NCBI GenBank assembly: GCA_017477685.1 | Contig: JAFUUT010000273.1 | Span: forward strand, 1-8,634 | Length of the DNA stretch: 8,634 nucleotides | Reading direction: 5' to 3' | From: a bacterium | GTDB lineage: Bacteria > Cyanobacteriota > Vampirovibrionia > Gastranaerophilales > Gastranaerophilaceae | Shown here: in pieces, positions 1 to 6,556 of the stretch | Layout of the letters: the number at the start of each line of letters is the position of its first letter | Position numbering within the stretch: the stretch's first letter is position 1 | The notes under the pieces: generated by a model | Database searches by the model: none | What the model was told of the DNA's origin: nothing | What the model saw: the letters and a program-made list of their open reading frames with translations, nothing else | Position numbers and translations under genes: made by a program

Positions 1-1975
1 GTTCTGCGGCAGGTGTTTGCGGTACAAATTTGCTTTGTGCTTGTGTAATTTCTGATGCTGCAGTTTTTTGCACGGTTTGTGCTTTTTCAGTAGTGTTTAT
101 TTTATTTGCAAGTGAATTGGTTGCAAGCATTTGTGCTATCGATAATTGACTGCTTCCAATTTTTTCAGCATTTGCAGTTGTTGATTTTAGTTCCGGAACA
201 ACTTTTTGTGCGGTTTCTCTTTTGGTATTTTCCGGCATATTTGCGGAAACTGATGCAATATCTTCCTTGGCAAGTTTTGAAGAATATTTTTTGTATGGAT
301 AATTTTCTATTGTTGTAATTTTGTAGTCAGGGTTTAGATATTTAAAACTTATTCCCAGATCTTTGAATGTTGTTCGCAAATAGTCATACTGATTATCAAT
401 ATCTTTTGAGGTGATTTCTATATTTTCTTCAAGCAGCTTAGGCAGGCTCGTAGAGTAGAAATCATTGAATTTTTCATAGTCACTTAATGATACTGTAGAT
501 TCATTAAGGATTTTTTCGTACGGTTCCATTGCTTCTTCTGCTTTTGCAAGTTTAGCGACAATAGGGTTTTTGTATGCTTCTGCAATATTAGCTCTGTCTG
601 TACTTGTACCTTGAGCTCTTGCAATTTTATCTCTAAGATAATATATATAGCTTTCCAGTGTTTTTTCTTTGTCTGATACAACTTTAACATCTGAATTATA
701 TATATCATCAATGTTGCTTTGTATTGTATCTAAGTCAGAAATGGCTTTTTCGTACAAATTTTGTTCATAATTTGCCAATGCTCTGAGATAGAGTACAGAA
801 TTGTAATTGGAAACGTGTTTATACAGAAGTTTGGTAGTGCTGTCTACAACATTTTTGTAGTCCCCATTGATAAATTGCGCTATTGACTTGTAATATGTAC
901 TGTTATAGTCATTAGGGTTAATCTTTAAAGCCTCATTAAAACTTGAAACTGCGAGATTTGTATTACCCATTTGAAGTTCATTCATACCAATATAAAAATG
1001 GTATGTATTATTATTGCTATTCCCTTTAAGAGCCTGTTCAAAGTATTTTATGGATTTTTGTGCATCTTCTTTGGAGAAATTTGTTTCTGCCCTATCAAAA
1101 TATATTTGTCCAAGACTTGCCAGTGTTTCAAAATCGTAAGGATTATACTTTAGAGCTTGATTAAAGGATTTTATTGCATCATCAGTTTTTTCCAGTCCGG
1201 CAAGTGCTACTCCCGCCAAATAATGCCCCAAATAATATTTAGGATATTTTGAGGTTATTTCTTGTATTTTAAAGATTGCGCTATGGAAATCTTCTTTTTC
1301 AATATCGTCAATTGCTCCATATATAGTGGAATCTATTCCCTGCGGGTTTATAACTTTTCCGTATTTTTGCGGGCAGTTAATTTTGTTAATATCAGATTTT
1401 TTAGGCTGAGGAAGATATATGTGGGAATTATATTTTACGGCATTCTGGTATGCTTCCTCATATTTTGGGTCGTTTTGTGCTTTTTGTGCATACATAAGTC
1501 TGCCATACAGGTTGCCTAATTCTGTGTTTTGTAATTGTTCATACTTGTCTGCTCCCAGAATAACTGCACTCACATACTTTGTTCCGGTCATAAGCTTGTC
1601 ATCTGAAGCTTTTATGTCAATTGCAGTTTGGTAGTCATTTTGTGCAAGTTGGAATTGATGCAATGCATAAAATGCGTCTCCACGCAATTTGTACGCTTCA
1701 TACTTCTTTGGTTTACTGTTTATGTATATAGTCGCCAAAGTTATAGCTTCTTGAAATTCCTTATTATCGTAAGCTGCTTGTGCTTTTTCTAAAGTTTCTT
1801 TATTTGCTTTTACTTTTTTATCATCTGATGAATTATCTTCTGAAGCTTGTGTTAAAATTTGTTCAGAATTGCTCGGCGCTGTTGTATCATTGCTGTTTGC
1901 AGCTTGTACACAATTAACATTAGAAATACCTAAAAACGCGCTAATAACCAATACACATATATCTTTTTTATTCAT
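1..1975 (-). CDS. Exported TPR-repeat protein, C-terminus cut by window edge
   Basis: The frame is open from an ATG at 1975 down to base 2 with no stop, giving 658 codons; the C-terminus is missing. An AGGGGA ribosome site 5 bases before the ATG supports this start. Residues 1-26 look like a Sec signal peptide: MNKK, then a hydrophobic stretch (ICVLVISAFLGI), then a VQA-A cleavage-like site near residue 25. The Cys at 22 lacks a convincing lipobox. Residues about 62-125 and 225-420 contain TPR-like helix pairs, for example DDAIKSFNQALKYNPYD (about 267-283), DAQKSIKYFEQALKGN and NLAVSSFNEALKINPND. From about residue 555 the chain is rich in Ala, Thr, Gln, Lys and Ser, probably a disordered tail. 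TPRs mediate protein-protein contacts, so a periplasmic or cell-surface scaffold is plausible. No enzymatic motif is visible and the precise role is unknown. It is transcribed divergently from tag. Confidence 0.85.
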   Translation of the reverse strand, partial: MNKKDICVLVISAFLGISNVNCVQAANSNDTTAPSNSEQILTQASEDNSSDDKKVKANKETLEKAQAAYDNKEFQEAITLATIYINSKPKKYEAYKLRGDAFYALHQFQLAQNDYQTAIDIKASDDKLMTGTKYVSAVILGADKYEQLQNTELGNLYGRLMYAQKAQNDPKYEEAYQNAVKYNSHIYLPQPKKSDINKINCPQKYGKVINPQGIDSTIYGAIDDIEKEDFHSAIFKIQEITSKYPKYYLGHYLAGVALAGLEKTDDAIKSFNQALKYNPYDFETLASLGQIYFDRAETNFSKEDAQKSIKYFEQALKGNSNNNTYHFYIGMNELQMGNTNLAVSSFNEALKINPNDYNSTYYKSIAQFINGDYKNVVDSTTKLLYKHVSNYNSVLYLRALANYEQNLYEKAISDLDTIQSNIDDIYNSDVKVVSDKEKTLESYIYYLRDKIARAQGTSTDRANIAEAYKNPIVAKLAKAEEAMEPYEKILNESTVSLSDYEKFNDFYSTSLPKLLEENIEITSKDIDNQYDYLRTTFKDLGISFKYLNPDYKITTIENYPYKKYSSKLAKEDIASVSANMPENTKRETAQKVVPELKSTTANAEKIGSSQLSIAQMLATNSLANKINTTEKAQTVQKTAASEITQAQSKFVPQTPAAE

Positions 1976-1980
1976 AATCT

Positions 1981-2012
1981 TCCCCTAATCTGTTTTTGAT
2001 AATTGAATTATA
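1981..2012 (-). promoter_or_regulatory. Likely -10 box and ribosome site of the TPR gene
   Basis: Read on the minus strand, a perfect TATAAT occupies 2012-2007, and the ribosome site AGGGGA occupies 1986-1981, just before the ATG at 1975. A start point near 2000 would give a leader of about 25 bases. No good -35 box lies 16-18 bases upstream (TTCTAT is the best at 17), so the promoter call rests mainly on the -10 box. Confidence 0.45.
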
Positions 2013-2042
2013 CTATATAATCATAAAAAATAGAATATTATT

Positions 2043-2071
2043 TTGATATTTTTACAACTAATTGTTATAAT
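2043..2071 (+). promoter_or_regulatory. Sigma-70-type promoter of tag, predicted leaderless start
   Basis: TTGATA (2043-2048) and a perfect TATAAT (2066-2071) are separated by 17 bases, the optimal spacing. A start point 7 bases past the -10 box falls at about 2078, which is the A of the tag ATG. No purine-rich ribosome site lies between the -10 box and the ATG. The natural reading is a leaderless or nearly leaderless message. Confidence 0.7.
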
Positions 2072-2077
2072 ATCTTT

Positions 2078-2620
2078 ATGAAAAGGTGTTCTTGGTTAGA
2101 TGAAAAGTATGAAATATATGTAAAATATCACGATGAGGAGTGGGGAGTTCCCGTATTTGACGATAAGAAGCTCTTTGAAATGTTGATATTGGAATCTTTT
2201 CAAGCAGGCTTGGCATGGATTACTGTTTTGAAAAAAAGAGAAGCTTTCAGAAAGGCTTTTGACAGTTTTGATGTTAAAAAAGTGGCAAATTATGACGAAG
2301 AAAAAATCAATAATTTGCTTCAAAATAGAGATATCATACGCAGCCGCGGAAAAATTAATGCCGCAATATTGAATGCAAATGTTTTTATTAAAATTCAAAA
2401 AGAGTTTGGGAGTTTTTCAAAATATATATGGAGTTTTACGGATGGAAAAATTATCAAAAACAAAGATGATAATTTCCAAGTTTCAACTCCTCTGTCAGAT
2501 AAAATTTCAAAAGATTTGAAAAAAAGAGGGATGAAGTACGTCGGTACTGTCATTGTATATTCGTATCTTCAGGCTATTGGTGTTGTTAATGACCATGAAA
2601 CAAAATGTTTTAAATATTAA
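2078..2620 (+). CDS. tag: DNA-3-methyladenine glycosylase I
   Basis: This 180-residue protein matches the Tag family along its whole length (E. coli Tag is close to 187). Tag removes 3-methyladenine from alkylated DNA by cutting the N-glycosidic bond, which starts base-excision repair in the cytoplasm. The N-terminal MKRC and YHDEEWGVP are family signatures, followed by LFEMLILESFQAGLAWITVLKKR, IIRSRGKI and, near the end, LKKRGMKYVGTVIVYSYLQAIGVVNDH. The zinc ligands of the family are present as Cys4, His18, His173 and Cys177 (HX3C at the C-terminus). The base-pocket residues equivalent to E. coli Tyr16, Glu38 and Trp46 are Tyr17, Glu39 and Trp47. The chosen ATG is fixed because Cys4 is a zinc ligand and any later start would lose it. 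It has its own promoter and no ribosome site. The protein looks intact and probably active. Confidence 0.96.
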   Translation: MKRCSWLDEKYEIYVKYHDEEWGVPVFDDKKLFEMLILESFQAGLAWITVLKKREAFRKAFDSFDVKKVANYDEEKINNLLQNRDIIRSRGKINAAILNANVFIKIQKEFGSFSKYIWSFTDGKIIKNKDDNFQVSTPLSDKISKDLKKRGMKYVGTVIVYSYLQAIGVVNDHETKCFKY

Positions 2621-2633
2621 TAATATTTCGTAA

Positions 2634-2666
2634 AAATTAAGAAAAACTGGTAATTTATTTTTTTTT
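2634..2666 (+). terminator. Possible weak terminator after tag
   Basis: AAATTA (2634-2639) can pair with TAATTT (2651-2656) across an 11-base loop, and a run of nine T follows (2658-2666). The stem is only six A/T pairs, so it would be weak. In such an AT-rich spacer it could occur by chance. The position, between tag and the next gene, is appropriate. Confidence 0.25.
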
Positions 2667-2728
2667 GAATATTATACAATATGGATGGTAGTTCTAATAT
2701 AAAATGAATGTAGAAGAAAAAAATAATA

Positions 2729-3247
2729 ATGTCTGTCACTAGTTTTGCGAAAAAAATAATGGAATCCGTCGGGAAAAATAATAGCCCGAGATATGCTGTT
2801 GTAGCTATTGCAACGGCTAATGGAATTTTTAAACCGCTATCTACCTTATTAGATAAAAAAGAAAAACCGGAAACAAAAAAATATACCGCTTTGAGAGAAT
2901 TTTTGACGGAATGTATTGCCATTCCTATTTATATCGGATGTAGTTTTATTGCAGAAAAATTTGTAAAAGGTATTAAAGATCCTCAAAGAGCAAAACTTGC
3001 AAAATCTAATTTGGGATTCTTGGGTGTATGTGCCGCTGCAGCACTTGTAATTCCTGCATTTTGCTCTGTCGTTATCAAACCGATGACAGATATGATATAT
3101 CATAAAGGTGCGCAAAAATCTCAACCGGCAAAAGTTGAAACAAAATCAGGAGCTGTATTTGAGGCTTCGGAAAAGAAAGTATATCCATATTCAAATTATC
3201 ATACCTGCAGTTTTGCTTCTTTTAGAAATGGAGGGATGAAAGTATGA
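2729..3247 (+). CDS. Small membrane protein of unknown function, first of a paralogous pair
   Basis: I do not recognise a named family in this 172-residue protein. It has a soluble N-terminus of about 58 residues with the motif PETKKYTALRE at 47-57. A hydrophobic segment follows at about 60-79, then a short basic loop (KGIKDPQRAKLAK), and a second hydrophobic segment at about 96-116, which ends in VVIKP. The tail of about 55 residues is polar, with Tyr- and Ser-rich stretches. There is no cleavable signal peptide. The ATG at 2729 is the only ATG start after an in-frame stop at 2711-2713; its ribosome site is weak (AGAAG, 12 bases upstream). The stop overlaps the ATG of the next gene by four bases (ATGA), so the two are probably co-translated. 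The next protein has the same layout and the same P-x-TKKY-x-A-x-x-E motif before its first membrane segment, so the pair looks like a duplication. The product is probably an inner-membrane protein with both ends on the same side. Confidence 0.8.
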   Translation: MSVTSFAKKIMESVGKNNSPRYAVVAIATANGIFKPLSTLLDKKEKPETKKYTALREFLTECIAIPIYIGCSFIAEKFVKGIKDPQRAKLAKSNLGFLGVCAAAALVIPAFCSVVIKPMTDMIYHKGAQKSQPAKVETKSGAVFEASEKKVYPYSNYHTCSFASFRNGGMKV

Positions 3248-3828
3248 CAATAGGTAATATACTTACAAATCCGGCTCTTTATAATATTACTCAAAATACC
3301 GCCGCTCAGGTGGGTATTGAAACAGGGTTAAAAGCTGTTGGTCGTCCCGGATTCATTGTGTTGGATAATAATATTGACCCTCAAACAAAGAAATATTCCG
3401 CAATGAAAGAATTACTGTTCCAATTAACTTGTTTGGTTGTTTCTTTGGGTGTAGTTGTTCCAGTATTTAAAAAAGGTTCATTTAATATTGCCAGAAAAAT
3501 GTTTAAAGATGAAGCGGTATTCAAGGCATTCAATACATCTGCCGATTTCAAGGCTTTCCACGTGTTATCAAAGGATGAGAAGCTGGAAAAATTGGCGGAG
3601 ATAAATAAAAATTCAAATACAAATTATAAACTTGAGGATTTAAATGAAAATCTTGCAAAAGGTGAAATAGAGGTTTCATCGATTGTAGGGTCCGTTCTTG
3701 GACTGTCGGCATTATCACCAATGATTTCAAGACCTTTTGTCAGACCTGTTTTAAAATTGTTTGGATTTGATAAGACTGATAAAGCGGATAATAAAAAAGA
3801 ATCAAAATCCTTAAATACTGTAGCTTAA
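3244..3828 (+). CDS. Small membrane protein of unknown function, second of a paralogous pair
   Basis: This 194-residue protein belongs to no family I can name. It shares the upstream protein's plan: a soluble N-terminus, the motif PQTKKYSAMKE at 46-56 (upstream copy PETKKYTALRE at 47-57), a first membrane segment at about 57-75, and a second hydrophobic segment at about 146-161 leading into Pro/Arg-rich residues (SRPFVRP). It differs in the stretch between the two segments, which is about 70 residues and charged and holds a helical part (KDEKLEKLAEINKNSN). The tail is Lys-rich and probably disordered. A strong ribosome site, GGAGGG at 3230-3235, lies 8 bases before the ATG and inside the end of the upstream gene. 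The ATG overlaps the upstream stop as ATGA. The gene order and overlap suggest the two proteins are made together and may form a hetero-oligomer; that is inference. Confidence 0.8.
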   Translation: MTIGNILTNPALYNITQNTAAQVGIETGLKAVGRPGFIVLDNNIDPQTKKYSAMKELLFQLTCLVVSLGVVVPVFKKGSFNIARKMFKDEAVFKAFNTSADFKAFHVLSKDEKLEKLAEINKNSNTNYKLEDLNENLAKGEIEVSSIVGSVLGLSALSPMISRPFVRPVLKLFGFDKTDKADNKKESKSLNTVA

Positions 3829-3864
3829 GTTTATAAGATTTTTTAATTAAGTCATGCGGATATG

Positions 3865-3892
3865 TTGATATTTTAAAATTTATCATTAGATA
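3865..3892 (+). promoter_or_regulatory. Possible promoter close to the J-protein gene
   Basis: TTGATA (3865-3870) is followed 16 bases later by TAGATA (3887-3892), only a half-match to TATAAT. The TTGATATTTT stretch is identical to the one at the tag promoter, and the distance from it to the ATG is 34 bases here and 35 at tag. No clear ribosome site precedes the ATG at 3899. The evidence is weak, because the gene could also be read from the upstream pair, only 70 bases away. Confidence 0.3.
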
Positions 3893-3898
3893 GATAGT

Positions 3899-4948
3899 AT
3901 GGCGTTTAATAATACTAAAAATTTTTATGAAGTTTTAGGAGTTGATGCAGGTTCTACAGAATCTGAAATCAAATCTGCTTATAGAAGGCTTGCAAGAAAA
4001 TATCATCCTGATGTAAATAATAGTGCCGAAGCCATAGAAATTTTTAAAGAGATTACGCAGGCATATGAAACATTATCAGACCCTGATAAAAGAAAAAAGT
4101 ATGATATTGTAAATGGGATTTTTGTTTCTCCAAAGCAGCAAACATCTTCTCAAAAAGCTCAGGATGAATATAAAGAATCCGCAAGAAGAACTTATACTTC
4201 CGCTATGGAAAAGGAAGATATTCCAAAGAAACAAAATACTCAAAAACAAAAAACATCTTTTGTAAAATCAATAAAATATTTTTTCTCAAAATTTAAACAA
4301 TATAAACGTGCCAAAAAGATTTATAAACCGCAAAGGGGAGTAAATGTTAATACCGAAATTACAATTACTCCTGAAGAAGTCATAACAGGCAGTAAACGTA
4401 TTATAAATATCAGGACAACAGTATCTTGTCCAAAATGTCATGGACACAAGTTTGTTAATGGCGGAAAATGCTGCGAGTGCAATGGCAAAGGTGTAATTAC
4501 TCAATCAAAAAAGATTACCGTAACTGTTCCGAAAGGTATAAAAGACGGTGCAAAACTGCGTTTAAAAGGAGAAGGAGCTTCAGGCAAAAACGGAGGTCCA
4601 AATGGTGATGTATATATAACCGTAAAAATAGAAACTAAAAATCAAATGCATTTTGATAAATTGAATATCTATTATAATGTGCCGATTAATCCGTTTGAGG
4701 CTGCATTAGGGGCTGAGGTTTCCATCCCTGCTTTTGACGGTAATATAAAATTGAAAATCCCTAAAAATACAAGTTCCGGACAAAAATTCCGCATTGCAGG
4801 TCAAGGTATCAAAAAACATAATAAAATCGGAGATTTAATTGTAACGGTAAGTATTGAATTTTCTCATGATTTGTCGGATGATGAATTAAGATTGTATGAA
4901 CAATTGAAAAATTTATCAGCTGATGAAGTGAGGAAAAACTTTGGCTAA
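3899..4948 (+). CDS. DnaJ-like J-domain co-chaperone with a reduced zinc finger
   Basis: J-proteins stimulate the ATPase of Hsp70 (DnaK) and deliver unfolded clients to it in the cytoplasm. The 349-residue product opens with a full J domain (about 8-72) with NFYEVLGV, YRRLARKYHPDVN and the invariant HPD at 36-38. The usual Gly/Phe-rich region is absent. A Lys/Gln-rich linker takes its place, with a basic, aromatic stretch at about 122-143 (SIKYFFSKFKQYKRAKKIYK). The client-binding beta domains follow (about 146 onward), interrupted by a short zinc finger: CPKC at 177-180 and CCEC with NGKG at 191-198. Canonical DnaJ has four CxxCxGxG repeats binding two zinc ions; here two remain, enough for one. 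The second beta domain is typical (NPFEAALGAEVSIPAFDG, KIPKNTSSGQKFRIAGQGI), and the extended C-terminal dimer region is short. It lies between canonical DnaJ and CbpA types. It overlaps queE by 8 bases. Confidence 0.92.
   Translation: MAFNNTKNFYEVLGVDAGSTESEIKSAYRRLARKYHPDVNNSAEAIEIFKEITQAYETLSDPDKRKKYDIVNGIFVSPKQQTSSQKAQDEYKESARRTYTSAMEKEDIPKKQNTQKQKTSFVKSIKYFFSKFKQYKRAKKIYKPQRGVNVNTEITITPEEVITGSKRIINIRTTVSCPKCHGHKFVNGGKCCECNGKGVITQSKKITVTVPKGIKDGAKLRLKGEGASGKNGGPNGDVYITVKIETKNQMHFDKLNIYYNVPINPFEAALGAEVSIPAFDGNIKLKIPKNTSSGQKFRIAGQGIKKHNKIGDLIVTVSIEFSHDLSDDELRLYEQLKNLSADEVRKNFG
4930..4941 (+). promoter_or_regulatory. Ribosome site that decides the TTG start of queE
   Basis: GAGGA (4930-4934), within the J-protein's last codons, sits 6 bases before TTG at 4941. 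The protein from this TTG begins MANEARINEIFASIQGEG, which keeps the conserved QueE start. The next in-frame starts would cut into that region. The site and the conserved N-terminus together support the rare start codon. Confidence 0.7.
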
Positions 4949-5615
4949 TGAAGCAAGAATAAATGAAATATTTGCATCCATCCAAGGGGAAGGGTCTGTT
5001 GTCGGTTATAAACAAATTTTCATCCGCTTTTGCGGGTGCAATTTGGATTGCGGATATTGCGATACTGAGTTCAAAAACGGAAATATTTATACTCCGCAAT
5101 CCTTGTATGAAAAAATTTCGACGCAGTACAATCTTAAAAGTTTTCATTCAATATCATTAACGGGCGGGGAACCGTTATTGTCTTATAAATTTTTAAAAGA
5201 ATTTTTGCCCTTAGTGAAAGGGCAAACTAAGATTTATCTGGAAACAAATGCAACCTTAACTGATAATTTTTCTCAGGTTAAAGATTATATTGATATAGTT
5301 GCTGCAGATATAAAATTGCCGTCAGCGACAGGTGTAAATGTTTTGGGCAAGAATTTAGAATTTATACGTTCTTGTTCTGATATTAGTACTTTTGCAAAAA
5401 TTGTTTTTGATGAAAATATTACAGAAGATGAGATCGATTTTTGTACAAACATAGCAAATGAGACGGGAATAGAGTTAATTTTGCAGCCAAAAATGACTGC
5501 TGCAGGCATGAGTGTAAAACCTGAATTTTGTGAAAAAATCTTAGACAAATTTACCTCAGTCTATCCTAATACCAGACTTATTCCTCAAATGCATAAATTT
5601 TTGAATGTCAGATAA
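4941..5615 (+). CDS. queE: 7-carboxy-7-deazaguanine synthase (radical SAM)
   Basis: QueE turns 6-carboxy-5,6,7,8-tetrahydropterin into 7-carboxy-7-deazaguanine by a SAM- and Mg-dependent ring contraction. This is the step before preQ0 in queuosine tRNA modification and other 7-deazaguanine pathways. The 224-residue product has the N-terminal INEIFASIQGEG substrate region. The iron-sulfur cluster motif is CNLDCGYC, with Cys33, Cys37 and Cys40 in the CX3CX2C spacing common to radical SAM proteins. The SAM-binding LTGGEP lies at 73-78, ETN at 101-103, DIKLPS at 123-128 and the family C-terminus RLIPQMHKFLNV at the end. Translation starts at a TTG, overlaps the J-protein gene by 8 bases and is probably coupled to it. 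No other queuosine gene (queC, queD, queF, tgt) is in the window. The stop is 3 bases from the convergent dehydrogenase gene. Confidence 0.95.
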   Translation: MANEARINEIFASIQGEGSVVGYKQIFIRFCGCNLDCGYCDTEFKNGNIYTPQSLYEKISTQYNLKSFHSISLTGGEPLLSYKFLKEFLPLVKGQTKIYLETNATLTDNFSQVKDYIDIVAADIKLPSATGVNVLGKNLEFIRSCSDISTFAKIVFDENITEDEIDFCTNIANETGIELILQPKMTAAGMSVKPEFCEKILDKFTSVYPNTRLIPQMHKFLNVR

Positions 5616-5618
5616 AGC

Positions 5619-6326
5619 CTATATCCCAACGCTTAAACCGGCACAAAGGTTAATAGATTGACCTGTTATGCCTTTAGCTTCTTTGCTTATCAAATATTTT
5701 ACAAGAGCTGCTACTTCTTCCGGTGCGACGAATCTTTTTTGAGGAATACATTCAAGAATTTCTTCCTGAGAAAATTCGGAGTCATTAATCGATTCTTTTC
5801 CCAAATCTGTATCGACCCATCCCGGGTTGATTGTATTTACGGTAATCCCGTATTGCGCAAGTTCTAAACCGGCTGCTTTTGACAACCCTATTAAACCTGC
5901 TTTTGTCGCGGAGTATAGACTCGCATTTGCCTCTCCCATTACACCTGAAATTGAACCGATATTGATTATTCTGCCGAAATTCTCTTTTTTCATATGGGGT
6001 ATGGCTTTGTGCATAAGATATATCGGGGCTTTAAGGTTTACAGAAATAATATGATTTAACTTATTTATTTTCGTTTCATCTATCGGGGCATAAATATATT
6101 CCCCTGCGTTATTTACAAGGATGTCTATTTCTTTTTCTGCGATAAAATCCCCAAGTTTTGCAAGGTCATATTCATTTGAAAGGTCACAAACAAAATACCC
6201 CTTAGCTTTTATGGATTTGAGTGCTTGTTCATTTCGAGATGTAATGTAAAGGTTCCCAAGCGGCTGCAATGTTTTTGCAATCGCCAGACCTATTCCTCTT
6301 GATGCACCTGTAACAAGTATATTCAT
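5619..6326 (-). CDS. Short-chain dehydrogenase/reductase, FabG-like
   Basis: This is a classical SDR of 235 residues, an NAD(P)H-dependent oxidoreductase with a Rossmann fold. The nucleotide-binding TGASRGIG is at 6-13, NNAG at 72-75, and the active-site set is Asn97, Ser125, Tyr138 and Lys142 (in YSATK), all present. The stretch NPGWVDTDL and the C-terminal GITGQSINLCAGLSVGI resemble 3-oxoacyl-ACP reductases (FabG), but general SDRs share these features. The substrate cannot be read from the sequence. Ser30-Arg31 (TSR) after the second strand would favour NADPH. It is the last gene of a minus-strand operon, 3 bases after secG, and lacks its own clear ribosome site, which points to coupling with secG. 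FabG in fatty-acid synthesis usually lies beside fabD, acpP or fabF; none is here, so it may serve another pathway. Confidence 0.9.
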   Translation of the reverse strand: MNILVTGASRGIGLAIAKTLQPLGNLYITSRNEQALKSIKAKGYFVCDLSNEYDLAKLGDFIAEKEIDILVNNAGEYIYAPIDETKINKLNHIISVNLKAPIYLMHKAIPHMKKENFGRIINIGSISGVMGEANASLYSATKAGLIGLSKAAGLELAQYGITVNTINPGWVDTDLGKESINDSEFSQEEILECIPQKRFVAPEEVAALVKYLISKEAKGITGQSINLCAGLSVGI

Positions 6327-6329
6327 ATA

Positions 6330-6554
6330 TTATTTGATTATTCCAAAACCGATTAAGAATGTACATATAATAAAGATAGCACATATAATTCCGGTTACTT
6401 TGTTCAATCCTTTTTCTGCGCTTTTTTGAGAAGCAAAAATATGTGATGCTCCGCCAATTCCCCCGATACCGTCACCTTTTGGTGAGTGCATAAGAATTAA
6501 AATTATTAAAAATATTGCACAAAATGTTGATATGTACCATAAAGTATTAGCCAT
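6330..6554 (-). CDS. secG: Preprotein translocase subunit SecG
   Basis: SecG is the small non-essential subunit of the SecYEG channel in the inner membrane that helps SecA push proteins through. The 74-residue product has the family layout: a first membrane helix at about 5-22 (WYISTFCAIFLIILILM), the conserved loop HSPKGDGIGGIGGAS with SQKSAEKGLNKVT, and a second helix at about 53-72. The loop closely resembles cyanobacterial SecG, which mildly supports the lineage guess. The ribosome site AGGAGA lies inside the last codons of the upstream regulator gene, and only 2 bases separate the two genes. The dehydrogenase follows 3 bases later. No tRNA follows it, although secG often has one downstream in other bacteria. 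The length and motifs are complete. Confidence 0.93.
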   Translation of the reverse strand: MANTLWYISTFCAIFLIILILMHSPKGDGIGGIGGASHIFASQKSAEKGLNKVTGIICAIFIICTFLIGFGIIK

Positions 6555-6556
6555 TT

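Noticed and set aside
484..711. Minus-strand open frame of 75 codons
   Set aside because: It lies in a different frame inside the long TPR gene on the same strand. Its protein is rich in Lys/Gln/Leu with no family features, while the long frame has a signal peptide, repeats and a ribosome site.
2612..2628. AAATATT/AATATTT inverted repeat over the tag stop codon
   Set aside because: The stem is entirely A/T, has no following T-run and overlaps coding sequence, so it is likely chance in AT-rich DNA.
2704..2743. ATG at 2704 as start of the first membrane protein
   Set aside because: It is in another frame and hits a stop after 12 codons.
2617..2922. Minus-strand open frame of 101 codons opposite the first membrane protein gene
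   Set aside because: It lies antisense to a gene that has a paralogue next door. The apparent hydrophobic content is the complement of A-rich codons, and it has no supporting ribosome site or family similarity.
3899..4948. Calling the J-protein canonical DnaJ
   Set aside because: Two of the four zinc-finger repeats and the Gly/Phe region are absent, so the symbol dnaJ was withheld.
5619..6326. Naming the dehydrogenase FabG
   Set aside because: The motifs are shared by many short-chain dehydrogenases, and there are no fatty-acid synthesis genes next to it.
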